Source: Pararoseomonas sp. SCSIO 73927
Lineage (GTDB): Bacteria; Pseudomonadota; Alphaproteobacteria; Acetobacterales; Acetobacteraceae
DNA length: 64,000 nucleotides
Assembly: GCF_037040815.1 (NCBI RefSeq)
Contig: NZ_CP146232.1
Span: 2,908,501-2,972,500 of the forward strand
Direction: 5' to 3'
A program made the position numbers and the translations under genes. This document shows, one piece after another, positions 45,053 through 54,081 of the stretch. The notes beneath the pieces are model-generated. The model was not told the DNA's origin and made no database searches. It saw only the letters and a list, made by a program, of their open reading frames with translations. How positions within the stretch are numbered: position 1 is the stretch's first letter; each line of letters opens with the position of its first letter.

Positions 45053-46375
45053 ATGCCGCCAGCCGGAGAGCGCCCAAGGGCGAGGTGTTCACGTGTTCTT
45101 CGTCCGGGACTGTTCGGCACCCTCCTGGCGAGCACCTTTCTCGGGGTGGCCGCCTCAGCGCAGGACATACCGCAATTCTCGGTCGGGTCGTGGCGAGGCG
45201 TCGCCTACCCGGCAGCAGGGGCAGGTCCGGCGGGCTGCTCCGCGTTGAGCGACTTCTCGAACGGAGACCGGGTCGAGCTGATGCTCACGACCGGCATGAC
45301 GCTGGGCATCAGCGTCACGAAGGGAGGCAGCGAGGTGCCCGGCTGGGTCCCGGCGGATTCCTCTGCCCCTCCCAGGGCCTGGGTGGACGACGAGCCCGAG
45401 TTCGCCTTCTCCGGTGCTGTCACCCCGACAGGCCTCCTCCTGGATGTCGGTTCCATCCTGAACCGGGCTGGCGCCAGCGCGTTCCGGCGCCTTGGCGAAG
45501 GCCGGGCGGTGAACATCGTTGTGGACAGTGGCCGCCAGCGCTACGCGCTACGGGGCACCTACGGCGCGCTCGCCGAACTGGTCGGCTGCGCCTTGAAGGT
45601 CCGTGCTGGAGAGGTGGTCTTTCCCCCTCGGCCATCGCCGCCTCCCACGGTTGCGTCCGCCCTACCGGCCCCACCGCCACCCCAGGCCGCGGCGGTGGCC
45701 CAGCGGCCGCCGTCCCCCGTGCCGCCCTCCGAACCCAGGGTCACGGGCTCGGGTAGCGGGGTCGTGGTGTCCGACACCGGGCATATCCTCACGGCCGACC
45801 ATGTCATCGAAGGATGCCGCGGGCTCCGGATCATCCAGGTCGGCGGCACACAGATCGCTGCAGAGGTGGTCGGCCGGGATCCGCGGAACGACCTGGCACT
45901 GCTCAAGGCAGCGTCGCCCCTGCCCAGCGTGATCGCCCTCCGGATGGAGTCGCTCCGGAACGGCGAGGCTGTCGTGGCCTACGGCTACCCTCTGGGAGGG
46001 CTCCTCGCCTCGATGGGGAACGTCACTTTCGGCAACGTCAGCGCGCTGGTCGGACTGCGAGACGACAGCCGCATGCTCCAGATCAGCGCTCCCGTGCAGC
46101 CGGGCAACTCGGGAGGCCCGCTCCTCGACATGGGGGGGCGGTTGGTCGGGATCGTGCAGAGCAAGCTGAACGCCGTGAACGTCGCCATGGCGTCGGGAGA
46201 CATCCCCCAGAACGTCAACTTCGCCATGAAGGGCTCGGTCGCGCTCGGCTTCCTCCAGGCACACAACGTCGAGCCGGTGTTCGAGCGCCGCGGCCCCGAC
46301 CTGCCACAGGCCGACGTGACGGCGCAGGCACAGAAGGTCACCGTGAAGGTCCTCTGCCTGGGAGCTGCACAGTGA
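45053..46375 (+). CDS. Secreted trypsin-like serine protease
   Basis: A 440-residue protein. A signal peptide (GLFGTLLASTFLGVAASA, cleavage near residue 36) precedes an unassigned beta-rich domain of about 150 residues, a proline-rich linker, and a trypsin/Deg-like protease. The triad is His in LTADHVIEG (about 248), Asp in DLALL, and Ser in GNSGGPLL (about 351). No PDZ domain. It should act in the periplasm. Its stop overlaps the start of the TonB-C protein (GTGA), so the two are coupled. Confidence 0.87.
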   Translation: MPPAGERPRARCSRVLRPGLFGTLLASTFLGVAASAQDIPQFSVGSWRGVAYPAAGAGPAGCSALSDFSNGDRVELMLTTGMTLGISVTKGGSEVPGWVPADSSAPPRAWVDDEPEFAFSGAVTPTGLLLDVGSILNRAGASAFRRLGEGRAVNIVVDSGRQRYALRGTYGALAELVGCALKVRAGEVVFPPRPSPPPTVASALPAPPPPQAAAVAQRPPSPVPPSEPRVTGSGSGVVVSDTGHILTADHVIEGCRGLRIIQVGGTQIAAEVVGRDPRNDLALLKAASPLPSVIALRMESLRNGEAVVAYGYPLGGLLASMGNVTFGNVSALVGLRDDSRMLQISAPVQPGNSGGPLLDMGGRLVGIVQSKLNAVNVAMASGDIPQNVNFAMKGSVALGFLQAHNVEPVFERRGPDLPQADVTAQAQKVTVKVLCLGAAQ

Positions 46376-47733
46376 GAGCAGTAGCAGCCCTCCTGGCCGC
46401 AGCCGCCGGTCTCCTCCTGGCGCAGGGCGCTTCCGCCCAGCCGCAGCGGCAGCAAGGCCGGGTGCCTGCGTGCGATCTGACCGGCGCTCCCGAGGCCTGC
46501 TCCTCCTGTCCTGGGCTCGCGGCCGCCCTGCCTTCGATCCCGGCCGACAGGGTCTCGACCGGGCCGACGACCGACGGTGTCCTCTGGACGCCCCTCTACG
46601 TCGCCCAACGGCTGCACTGCCTGGATGTCGGCATGACGCTGCTCCGGCGTGGCGCCGATCCCAATGTCGGCGGCCGGGGCGGTGCGCTGGTCGTCGAAGT
46701 CGCTCGCTCAGCCTCCCCGGACGCCCCCGGCGCATCCAGGGCCGCGCGCCGGTCCCGCGCGATGGACTGGCTGCACCGGCTCGGACGCTTCGCGCTCGAC
46801 GTGGACGGCCGCCTGCCGGACGGCTCGAGCAACCGCGTGGCCTGGATCGTGGCCGAGGTGGCAGATCCGGATGCGCGGGACATCTGGTCCTACGCGCTTG
46901 GCATCTCTGCCGCCCAGCCGGTCCTGGCGGATGGAGCGCAACCGGGCAGCCCGGACCTCCCGAGCGCCGACACGGGCATGACCAGGCCGTCCGAAACCGC
47001 CGTCGCCCGCGGCGTGGAACTCTTCGATATCATCTACAAGCAGGCCGGGATGTCCGGCCTGATCGCGCGGCTCCAGGACTGCTGGGCCGAACGGCGCCCT
47101 CCCAGTCTCAGCAGGGCGCAACTCCGGTGGTCCTACGAGGCCTGCGGCTCCCTCGATCTCGCATCGTCCGCCATCCATGCGGCATTCCTCAAGGAGATGC
47201 CCAGGGCCGAACCGCTGCCCTACTTCCAGTCGGTCACCCAGGACGAGCGTCTGCGGGTCTATCGGCAGTTTGCTGCAGACGGCCTGATCCCTGCCGTCCA
47301 CCGGCGGGCGCTGTCGCGAAGCGTTGGTACCTGGCTAGAGATCATCGCCTTCGCCGAGCGGCCGCGCGCTGCGCCTCCAGGCTTGCCTGGCGCTCCGAGC
47401 GGCACACCAGGGGGACCGACCAGCCCCGCAACGCTCATTGAGCCCTCGGCTCAGCTGACCTATCCCGACGGCGCACGCCGGGCAGGGGAGGCGGGCGAGG
47501 TCGGACTGGTCCTCCGGGTAGCCGAGGACGGCAGGGTCATCGTCGTGGACGTCGACAAGTCGTCGGGCTTCGGAAGCCTGGACGATGCCGCGAGGCTGAC
47601 GGCGTTCAGATGGCGCTTCCGTCCCGCGATGCGCGACGGGCTTGCCGTGTCCGCCTATCCGCGCGCGGTGGCGAACTTCTCGATCGCCACCAATGGGTCC
47701 GGGCGCGCCTCGGTGCGACTAGCCGCCCCCTGA
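46372..47733 (+). CDS. Secreted protein with TonB C-terminal domain
   Basis: A 453-residue protein starting GTG in overlap with the protease stop. A signal peptide (VAALLAAAAGLLLAQGASA) leads to a region with an ankyrin-like piece (LHCLDVGMTLLRRGADPNVGG) and helical repeats. Residues 360-440 form a TonB C-terminal-type domain (YPDGARRAGEAGEVGLVLRV, later AFRWRFRPAM). TonB-C domains normally bind outer-membrane receptors. Here there is no N-terminal membrane anchor, only a cleavable signal, so an energy-transducing role is unlikely. It may be a substrate or regulator of the protease. Confidence 0.75.
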   Translation: MRAVAALLAAAAGLLLAQGASAQPQRQQGRVPACDLTGAPEACSSCPGLAAALPSIPADRVSTGPTTDGVLWTPLYVAQRLHCLDVGMTLLRRGADPNVGGRGGALVVEVARSASPDAPGASRAARRSRAMDWLHRLGRFALDVDGRLPDGSSNRVAWIVAEVADPDARDIWSYALGISAAQPVLADGAQPGSPDLPSADTGMTRPSETAVARGVELFDIIYKQAGMSGLIARLQDCWAERRPPSLSRAQLRWSYEACGSLDLASSAIHAAFLKEMPRAEPLPYFQSVTQDERLRVYRQFAADGLIPAVHRRALSRSVGTWLEIIAFAERPRAAPPGLPGAPSGTPGGPTSPATLIEPSAQLTYPDGARRAGEAGEVGLVLRVAEDGRVIVVDVDKSSGFGSLDDAARLTAFRWRFRPAMRDGLAVSAYPRAVANFSIATNGSGRASVRLAAP

Positions 47734-47919
47734 GGGCGTCCGGCGGGCGGTCGAAACCGGGTGGTACGCCTTGCTCCGGGACAAGCGTGCCATGGCGACG
47801 AGGCCCTCAGGCCTGTACGGCTGCCATGGTCCGGGTGTGGTCATCCGCAGACGGTCACGATGCCCTGTTCGCGACCTGCAAGGCCCGGGTGGCTGCTCGT
47901 CCGGGAGGTGAGGAATGGT

Positions 47920-48675
47920 TCACCTTCGCGGCTGGCTCTGCCGGTTCGGAGGCGGTGTGCGCGACGCCGCCGGGGGTTGAGGCATTCCGAGCCGGTCCCG
48001 TGCCTGCCTCGCGTTGGCCTCCAGCCTCTCTCTCAGCCGGGCACAGTCGGCCCGGTCGTCCGGCCCGCGGCCGGTGTTCATCTGGGCGAAAGCCTGACGG
48101 TACTGCTCACGCCTTGGGATGTCGGCGACGGTCGCGAGGAAGCGCTCGAAGTTGGCCACGTCTTCCGTCGGCGGCCAGCCGCAGCCGGATGCGGTACTGG
48201 TCCTGCTCGCGACCCTGAGGACCGCCTCATAGGTCTCCTTGACGCCCACGCCGCACAAGGCGCTGAGCGGGGCGCCCTCCACGCCAGCCCTGTCGCAGTC
48301 CCAGCTGCCGAACTCAGCGAGGCCGCTGTTCTGGTTCCGCGCATAGGTCGCCAGGGTGGGATAGCTCCTGAAGCCACCATTCTCGAAGAAGGTGCGGCGC
48401 GGCTGGTCCGCAGGCACCGTGTCGTTCGGGCCGAAGAAGTGGAGGAAGCATATCCGTGGCGACCCCGGTTGCCCGCAGAGCCTGGAAGCGGCCTCGTCAT
48501 ACACGGCACGGCTTGTCTCCGCGCCAGACGCTAGGCGCACGAAGCGCCACATGTTGTCGCCGTCCAGCCGCCCCACGACCCGCCACTGGTTGCCAGATGG
48601 CTCGCCCCCCAACAGGGATCCGAGGATCGCGAGGCCTACGAGCCCTGCAAGGATCCAGCCAGCGACCTTCAGCAT
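47920..48675 (-). CDS. Hypothetical membrane-anchored protein
   Basis: A 251-residue protein. An N-terminal membrane helix (LKVAGWILAGLVGLAILGSLL) precedes a soluble domain with several cysteines (ASRLCGQPGSPRICFLHFFG, FGSWDCDRAG) and a proline/glutamine-rich tail. No family recognised. Start ATG 48675 has GAGAGG upstream. The frame upstream of it is antisense to the DUF4186 gene. The DUF4186 gene ends 7 bases upstream, so they are probably one operon. Confidence 0.65.
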   Translation of the reverse strand: MLKVAGWILAGLVGLAILGSLLGGEPSGNQWRVVGRLDGDNMWRFVRLASGAETSRAVYDEAASRLCGQPGSPRICFLHFFGPNDTVPADQPRRTFFENGGFRSYPTLATYARNQNSGLAEFGSWDCDRAGVEGAPLSALCGVGVKETYEAVLRVASRTSTASGCGWPPTEDVANFERFLATVADIPRREQYRQAFAQMNTGRGPDDRADCARLRERLEANARQARDRLGMPQPPAASRTPPPNRQSQPRR

Positions 48676-48682
48676 GCGCCCG

Positions 48683-49087
48683 CTACCTCTCCGACACCGA
48701 CCACTGGAAGGACAATCCTGGCTGCGCGTCGCGCATCGCATCCTGGGCATCGAGCCAGCGCGCGAGGGCCTGAACGACGTGCTCCTGCTCGGCCTCCGTG
48801 AGCGCCCTCCCGGCCGGGATGGCGTGCCACTTGGCAAGACAGGTCCGGCAGCAGGTGCCTGTCGCGTGCTGAGCGATGAAGACAGGGTGGCCCCGCATCG
48901 GCGTCTGTTCGCCATCACGGAAGGGCTGAGCGGGCGCGAGGCGTTCCATGACGAAACGCCGCGCGTGCGAGAGCACGATCTCCCGCCCTCTTGCACGCAG
49001 ATAGTCCGCATCCCGGCTGCCAAGCCGGAAACGCCGCCTGAAATCGGATCTCGCCAGTGCTGCGAAGACCTCGTCCAGCTCCCTCAT
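48683..49087 (-). CDS. DUF4186 protein
   Basis: A 134-residue protein that fits DUF4186 along its length: SDFRRRFRLGSRDADYLRARG, QTPMRGHPVFIAQHATGTCC and CLAKWHAIPAGRALTEAEQ. The conserved His/Cys residues suggest a metal site. The function of the family is unknown to me. It lies between the HipB-like regulator gene and the membrane-anchored protein on the same strand. ATG 49087 was chosen because family similarity begins there. Confidence 0.82.
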   Translation of the reverse strand: MRELDEVFAALARSDFRRRFRLGSRDADYLRARGREIVLSHARRFVMERLAPAQPFRDGEQTPMRGHPVFIAQHATGTCCRTCLAKWHAIPAGRALTEAEQEHVVQALARWLDAQDAMRDAQPGLSFQWSVSER

Positions 49088-49154
49088 CGTGCTCTTGGTC
49101 CCTGGCAGCCAGCCTGACGGTGCTGGCATCCGCGCCATCCCACGGAGAGGGTCC

Positions 49155-49481
49155 TCACGTCGCCGACCCGGCCGGTGTTCTTCGACGTCGCCCTCGCTGA
49201 CGCAGGGGCTTCTCGACGACATCATCGATGGTCATGGGTGCCTGCCGCGGGAAAAGCGCGGTAAGTTCGCCCTCCGCGCGCAGGGCAAAGGCGATCATGA
49301 CGACGGTCTGCAATGATGCCTGCCCCGTCCTCTCGAACAGTTTCAAGGTGCCCAGCCTGACCCCGGAGCGCTCCGACAGCTCGGCTTGGGTGTAGCCCAG
49401 ATCCAGCCGTCGCCGCTTGGCGCGTTCGGCGACGCCTTCGATGACCTCGCCTGGGGACCACAAGCTAAGGGTTAACGACAT
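49155..49481 (-). CDS. HipB-like XRE-family regulator without HipA
   Basis: A 108-residue protein with an XRE helix-turn-helix (LGYTQAELSERSGVRLGTLK, LFERTGQASLQTVVMIAFAL) and a tail like that of HipB antitoxins (FPRQAPMTIDDV, then RQRGRRRR). HipB normally represses and neutralises the HipA kinase encoded next to it, but no HipA gene is present. The downstream gene is DUF4186. It could be an orphan repressor, an antitoxin left after toxin loss, or the regulator of DUF4186. The upstream 49482-49610 stretch is AT-rich and should hold its promoter. Confidence 0.75.
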   Translation of the reverse strand: MSLTLSLWSPGEVIEGVAERAKRRRLDLGYTQAELSERSGVRLGTLKLFERTGQASLQTVVMIAFALRAEGELTALFPRQAPMTIDDVVEKPLRQRGRRRRTPAGSAT

Positions 49482-49609
49482 AGCCTCTAATGCCAGAAAA
49501 TAGGCTTAGTGGGTAGTATTTTGTCCAATATCTGCCCGGGACGAAGGCTAGGTTGCGGCCAACAGGGTACCCCTATCTGGAGACTTGGTGAATCAGCGGG
49601 CGTGCCCTC

Positions 49610-50335
49610 CTAGGTGGCCAGGGCATCAACCTGCGTCCGGACCCGCTCCTCCACGATGTCAGCGACTGATGTGGCCCTGTCATGCTGCAGGTCGCCGTAG
49701 CTTCCGGGCCTCCATCGGCGCGTCGGAGCGGTCAGCAGGTGCACCCGGTAGCCGTCCGTGTCTCGTGGCAGCATCCCGCCGACCCTGTACTCGGGATATG
49801 CGTCGATCCGGCGATTGAGATCCTTGCTGACGAGAGCAGCATCCGGCAGGCCGGGGAAGCGAGGCCGCTTCGCCTGCCACAGGTTGAGTTCCAGCAGCCA
49901 GGGGCCGCTCGTATCGGCAACCTCGACGAGGGCGTGCAGCCCAGGATGCCCGGTGCGGGCATCAGGCAGGCCGATGCGCAGGGCGCCACCTAGCCACTGC
50001 GTCTCCCCCGCTGCATCGACGAGGTTGACCATGCACGCGCCGTAGATCACGCGCGCCCGGACGCCCCGACGTCGGAGATGCTCGGCTGCCGCAGCAGACG
50101 ACCAGACGCACCGGTTCTGGCCCTCCTCGTCCCAGAATGTAGTGCTCCGCATGGCGGGATAGAGATGCGTCACGACCTCCGACATTGCAGTGCGCAACCT
50201 GCTGCTCGCCCGGGGGCTGCTCTGGTGTGCGTGGATCGTGGCGGCACCGGTCGGAGCGGTCGGCAGCACCGGCGGAGTCAGGGGCGCGGAGCGGTCGACC
50301 TTGTCGGGAGGCCGCGCGGAAAGGATGCGGATCAT
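49610..50335 (-). CDS. Transglutaminase-like protein, paralogue 2 (leader copy C)
   Basis: A 241-residue protein, paralogous to 16530-17246 from the first residues (IRILSARPPDK, LTPPVLPTAP) to the end. The putative active-site elements are kept: RCVWSSAAAAEHLRRRGV, RVIYGACMV, HPGLHALVEV, LLELNLW. In the last motif the Asp of paralogue 1 is Glu, which may weaken the transglutaminase-like assignment. The start is ATG 50335, preceded by the shared CGAGGAGATCCATC. The frame is open for 7 more codons but they lie in the leader. Confidence 0.65.
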   Translation of the reverse strand: MIRILSARPPDKVDRSAPLTPPVLPTAPTGAATIHAHQSSPRASSRLRTAMSEVVTHLYPAMRSTTFWDEEGQNRCVWSSAAAAEHLRRRGVRARVIYGACMVNLVDAAGETQWLGGALRIGLPDARTGHPGLHALVEVADTSGPWLLELNLWQAKRPRFPGLPDAALVSKDLNRRIDAYPEYRVGGMLPRDTDGYRVHLLTAPTRRWRPGSYGDLQHDRATSVADIVEERVRTQVDALAT

Positions 50336-50503
50336 GATGGATCTCCTCGTGTGCATGCACGACGGGAGGTCCGATCCTCATCCGTCGGACCCCTGCTGAT
50401 CGGGGGCCGACGTCTCTACTAAACAGGATTTCTCGGTGCACAACAGTGTCGTGTAGTTCAGCGATGCCGGGTCGCTGTGGCGACGCACGCATGATCACTG
50501 TTG
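50336..50503 (-). promoter_or_regulatory. Shared leader/operator, copy C
   Basis: The third copy. The arms CAACAGT (50441-50447) and ACTGTTG (50497-50503) are 56 bases apart, 11 more than in copies A and B. On the minus strand the -35-like TTGTGC is 50438-50443 and the -10-like TAGTAG 50416-50421, again with 16 bases between. The hairpin CGTCGG/CCGACG is at 50383-50412 with inner CCCC/GGGG pairing. The segment between -10 and -35 has diverged, but the arms, the hairpin and the ribosome-binding region are kept. Confidence 0.65.
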
Positions 50504-50815
50504 ACAAGGATACGATTGCTAGGAGCCGCAGTGGCCGGGGAGTCCGAGGCATCGGCCGTTTGATCAGCCCATGTCTCATATATCGATCACTATCGGCGTT
50601 AGTGCTCGATATATAGAGCATCGGGGTCCTTGCCCGGCAGACCGGGCGTCTGCACGACACACCGGGGCCGTGCCTCATGTCGAGGGATCCATGGAAGCGC
50701 CCACGGCTCTGACCGGAGCGGCAATCCTGATGCCCGGAACCGCTGCGCTTCTTCCCGTACCGGATGCACGATGAAGGATACGGAACTCGCGGGCCGGGTG
50801 TAGCCTGGAAGGCGG
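50504..50815. other. Intergenic stretch between leader copy C and metalloprotease gene
   Basis: About 310 bases with no gene. TATATCGATCACTATCGGCG and a following GATATATAG near 50577-50620 make an AT-rich patch with partial symmetry (CGATATAT and ATATATCG), the likeliest promoter region for the gene at 50816. Confidence 0.35.
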
Positions 50816-51487
50816 ATGTCGTCGTCCGCGCTTCGGGCGAGGGACGAGATGGTCATCGCGGGTGTGGATCACGGCAGCCAGGACTGCAGCTGCAATTCTG
50901 GGTCGGCCAGTCCGGCCAACGAGTTCTTTCCAAGGTGGAACGCCGCTCGTGACCTCGCCTACGACCGTAGGCACGCGGCCGTGCATGAGGCAGGCCATTT
51001 CGTCGTCGGTGCTCATTTGGGACTGCGAGATCTCGGGGCCTGGATATCTCCGCGCCGTCAGTGCGGTCCCTTCGAGAAGGCGTGGATCGGGCAGATGTGG
51101 CATCGGTCCTCCGAGTTCGCCCGGTTCTCCCGGCACAGGCAGCGGATGGTCGCATTGGCCGGAACAGTGGCGGAGGAGGCCTGGTCACGGCGCTGGACGG
51201 GGTATGACTCTTGGTGGGTCGAGATATTCCGCGATCCGGACAGCATGTCCCCCAAGGACTGGGCCGGGGCGGGATGCGAGCCGGGTCACCCTGACCGAGC
51301 GCTGATCCGCGCCGCAGACGAGGTGTGGAGCCTATTCGAACCCAGAGATGGCGTCCTGTGGGAGCCGCTGGTCCGGAGCAGCCGGAGGCTGATGCAAGCG
51401 CATCGGATCGGACCAGAGCAGATGCACGCGGTGCCTCGGCGGCGGCCACGGCCCCGGCCCGCACGCGGGACATCCTTGCCGGGCTGA
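50816..51487 (+). CDS. M41-like zinc metalloprotease domain protein
   Basis: A 223-residue protein. HEAGH near residue 58 in AAVHEAGHFVVGAHLGL is a zinc-binding HExxH motif in an FtsH-like (M41) context, and ALAGTVAEEAW resembles the G-x-x-AEE block of that family. The AAA domain and membrane helices of FtsH are absent, so this is a stand-alone protease domain, as found on phages and mobile elements. The last 25 residues are Arg/Pro-rich. A start at a later Met (about residue 12) is possible. Confidence 0.65.
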   Translation: MSSSALRARDEMVIAGVDHGSQDCSCNSGSASPANEFFPRWNAARDLAYDRRHAAVHEAGHFVVGAHLGLRDLGAWISPRRQCGPFEKAWIGQMWHRSSEFARFSRHRQRMVALAGTVAEEAWSRRWTGYDSWWVEIFRDPDSMSPKDWAGAGCEPGHPDRALIRAADEVWSLFEPRDGVLWEPLVRSSRRLMQAHRIGPEQMHAVPRRRPRPRPARGTSLPG

Positions 51488-51544
51488 TCGGAGGAGGTCA
51501 CCGGCGTTGCAATGTCGACTGGCCGGATCGCTAGGTGCCAAGTT

Positions 51545-53755
51545 TCACGGCTGGTCCGGCCCGGTAGGTTCCGGCTTTCTGGTCTCCAGGAACTGCTTCA
51601 GGATCGCTTCGTTTTCCGGACTGACACCCTCAGCGAGCAGGGTGGCCGCCCTCTCGTCGAGATGTGCGATATCGCAGACGCGGGCGAGGGCCCTCCGGTC
51701 CACCTGTGGGATCCTGGTAGCGACCCGGTCCCCGAGCGAGCCAAGGCCGCCCAGGGCATACGTCTCCCCGTAGGAGATGAAGGTCTCGGCGAATTTGAGG
51801 ACGCTACGGTCCTCCTCAAGGCGCGCCCGGGTCCATCGGCGGACCTGTCTGCCTTCGTCCTCAGCCAGCCTCTTCCAGGCAAAGAGGAGTGACCGCAGGC
51901 TCGGGTGCGCTATCAGTTCGCCGGTCGTGGCTGACCGCCTGATCGCCTCGAGAGCCGACGCCCGCAGGCCGACTGCCCCATCGAGGGTCACGAGGCGTTC
52001 GTCCAACGGCACCTCCTTGGCAGGTTCGGTCGGGTGGTGCTCGTCCCAGGCGATCTCAGCCAGATAGCACGACCAGCCGACCTGGGCGTGCTGAATGATC
52101 GACAGGAGGAGTGTCGAGCGCCCGTCTTGGTCCAGGTGCCGCGGCAGGAGCTCGCGGAGCAGCCACCAGAGGCGGAGCTGGTTTCCCCATCCTGGGAAGC
52201 CCCGGATGTTATCCTCGCGGCTGTCGATGTCGTCCGCCACCTCGAAAAGTGCACCCAGCATCGGCTGCAGCGATGCAGCGGGTATGTCCTCGACCCTGAG
52301 GCGGAGTTCCTCCAGAAGGAGGGAGGCCTGGGTGACTCTACTGCTTCCCCGCCTCTCCCCGACCGCTGCTAGGAAAAGGCCGCGGAGCTGCGGAGCGTCG
52401 GACAGTGCGGCGAGGAGCGTCGCCACCTCGCTTGAGGACAGCACCTCCCGCGAGGGCGACAGCCGGAAGTAGGTAGCAAAGTGGGGCGCCGAACAGACCA
52501 GCCGGTCCCGCAGCCAGCCAGAGCCTCGATCCCCACTGTAGAACGTATTCGCATAGACGCCGTCCAGCCGGGGGAAGAGGCGCCGAAGGGCGATCCGGAG
52601 GCCCACACGGTCCGCCTCCGCCACTTCCGAGAGGAGGAGTTCATCATATTCGGCCGCGCGATCCGCATCGGACCGGCGCTGCCGGAAGTCGAGGTTCTCG
52701 AGCCCACAGAGCCGGGAGGCGCTGCGCTGGATTGCCCGGTGGACCCCGGGATGGGACAACTTGATCGCTTCCAGGGCCAGGAAGTCGGCGGCATCTGCCT
52801 CGCCTGCGACTGCGGGCCACCCGACGGTTATGGCGTTGACGAGCCGGACGACATCCCGGGGCGTCCTGAGCCAGGGGGCGGCACAGTCGTGCATGTGGTT
52901 GCCGAACCGTGTCAGGTTCCGCGACGGCCCGGCGGCGCCGAAAATTGGACTTACGGCCGCGAGCAGGGCGGCCAGCAGCTGGCTGCGGTCGGGGACGGGC
53001 AGCCCGTAGGTGGCCTGCACGACCTTGTCGAGGTAGTCGGCCCCGGCAGCCCCGAAGCGGCGTTCGAGGTGACGGGCCGCGACCGTCCCGTCGAAGGCAA
53101 GCAGGTAGAGCACGTTCGGCAGGCGGCCCACGGACTTCACGAGCTGGAAGACGAGCATGGCGTCGTCGGGGTCCAGCCGGTCAATGTCGTCCACCACGAC
53201 CAGGGTCCGGCGGTCCTGGCCCCTGAGCGCGTCGGCAAGGCGCGCGTATTCCTCGGCCAATGGACGCTTGGCTCCGAGCCGATCCATCGCGGCATCCGCC
53301 AGCGCGACCGCGGTGGAACCGAGAGGCACCGCGCCTGCCACCGCGTCCCCTGCCACGCTCGCGAACGGCTTGGCCGGGCGGACACGGTCGTAGACCGCCT
53401 GCATCGCCTCCTTCGCCTTCCTGCGTGTCCGGCCCTTGAGCGATCCCTGGACCGTGTCGGCAAGGGTCTCGAAGAAGCCTCGGGTCATCGCCTCGGCCCC
53501 TGCGAACCACCAGGGGCTGAAAGCGAGGATCTCCATGCGGCCTTCCGGGGTGTCGTTCCGGAGGTGATGGAGCAGGAGGTTGACCACGCTGCTCTTGCCA
53601 CTCCCCCATGAACCGTCGAGAGCGATGACAAACCCTTCGGGGGCGGACATCCGCGCGATGCCACGTGCCAGGGCGGCTGCGAAAGCATCCAGGCCGTAGG
53701 CGTCCGCTTCTGGGGTCGCGATCGGGCTGTCGTTCAGCAGGGTGTCGGGGATCAT
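51545..53755 (-). CDS. KAP-family P-loop NTPase
   Basis: A 736-residue protein. Walker A LDGSWGSGKSSVVN is near residue 47 and Walker B LVVVDDIDRLDPDD near 188, with LAFDGTVAARHLERRFG following. This is the KAP (Kidins220/PifA) NTPase pattern. The insert between the two motifs may carry a short hydrophobic hairpin (ASVAGDAVAGAVPLGSTAVA). The C-terminal half is helical and unassigned. PifA-type KAP proteins block phage growth, so a defence role is likely. Start ATG 53755 is tentative. An ATG at 53779 is also in frame. Divergent from the TIR-like gene. Confidence 0.82.
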   Translation of the reverse strand: MIPDTLLNDSPIATPEADAYGLDAFAAALARGIARMSAPEGFVIALDGSWGSGKSSVVNLLLHHLRNDTPEGRMEILAFSPWWFAGAEAMTRGFFETLADTVQGSLKGRTRRKAKEAMQAVYDRVRPAKPFASVAGDAVAGAVPLGSTAVALADAAMDRLGAKRPLAEEYARLADALRGQDRRTLVVVDDIDRLDPDDAMLVFQLVKSVGRLPNVLYLLAFDGTVAARHLERRFGAAGADYLDKVVQATYGLPVPDRSQLLAALLAAVSPIFGAAGPSRNLTRFGNHMHDCAAPWLRTPRDVVRLVNAITVGWPAVAGEADAADFLALEAIKLSHPGVHRAIQRSASRLCGLENLDFRQRRSDADRAAEYDELLLSEVAEADRVGLRIALRRLFPRLDGVYANTFYSGDRGSGWLRDRLVCSAPHFATYFRLSPSREVLSSSEVATLLAALSDAPQLRGLFLAAVGERRGSSRVTQASLLLEELRLRVEDIPAASLQPMLGALFEVADDIDSREDNIRGFPGWGNQLRLWWLLRELLPRHLDQDGRSTLLLSIIQHAQVGWSCYLAEIAWDEHHPTEPAKEVPLDERLVTLDGAVGLRASALEAIRRSATTGELIAHPSLRSLLFAWKRLAEDEGRQVRRWTRARLEEDRSVLKFAETFISYGETYALGGLGSLGDRVATRIPQVDRRALARVCDIAHLDERAATLLAEGVSPENEAILKQFLETRKPEPTGPDQP

Positions 53756-54081
53756 GGCATCCCGGGATGACCCAGACATCACAGGAGGGCAACCCATCAC
53801 GACCACATGGTCGGGCCTGCGGACAGCGCAGCTGCTCCTGAACGGGTTTAAGGGTGGTCTGTCGCCAGGGTCCGGTCGCGGTGCGACGCGAGGACCACCA
53901 AACCCCGGTGCCCCGGTCCGATGGCCAGCCGCCACGGTAGACCCTGATGCTTTCGGTTCCGGACGACCTGAGTGCCTTCAGCATCGCGGACTGGGTTTTC
54001 GGCCCTCCGGACCGGCTCCCACGTCCGGGGACGGCGCGGGAGCGACTTCCTGACCCTGGCTGGCACTCCTATGCTCCGGGC
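53756..54081. other. Spacer between KAP NTPase and TIR-like genes
   Basis: About 325 GC-rich bases separate the two divergent genes. Both frames stay open into it, so one gene may start earlier than annotated, but the residues there look non-coding. No promoter or operator could be picked out. Confidence 0.35.
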
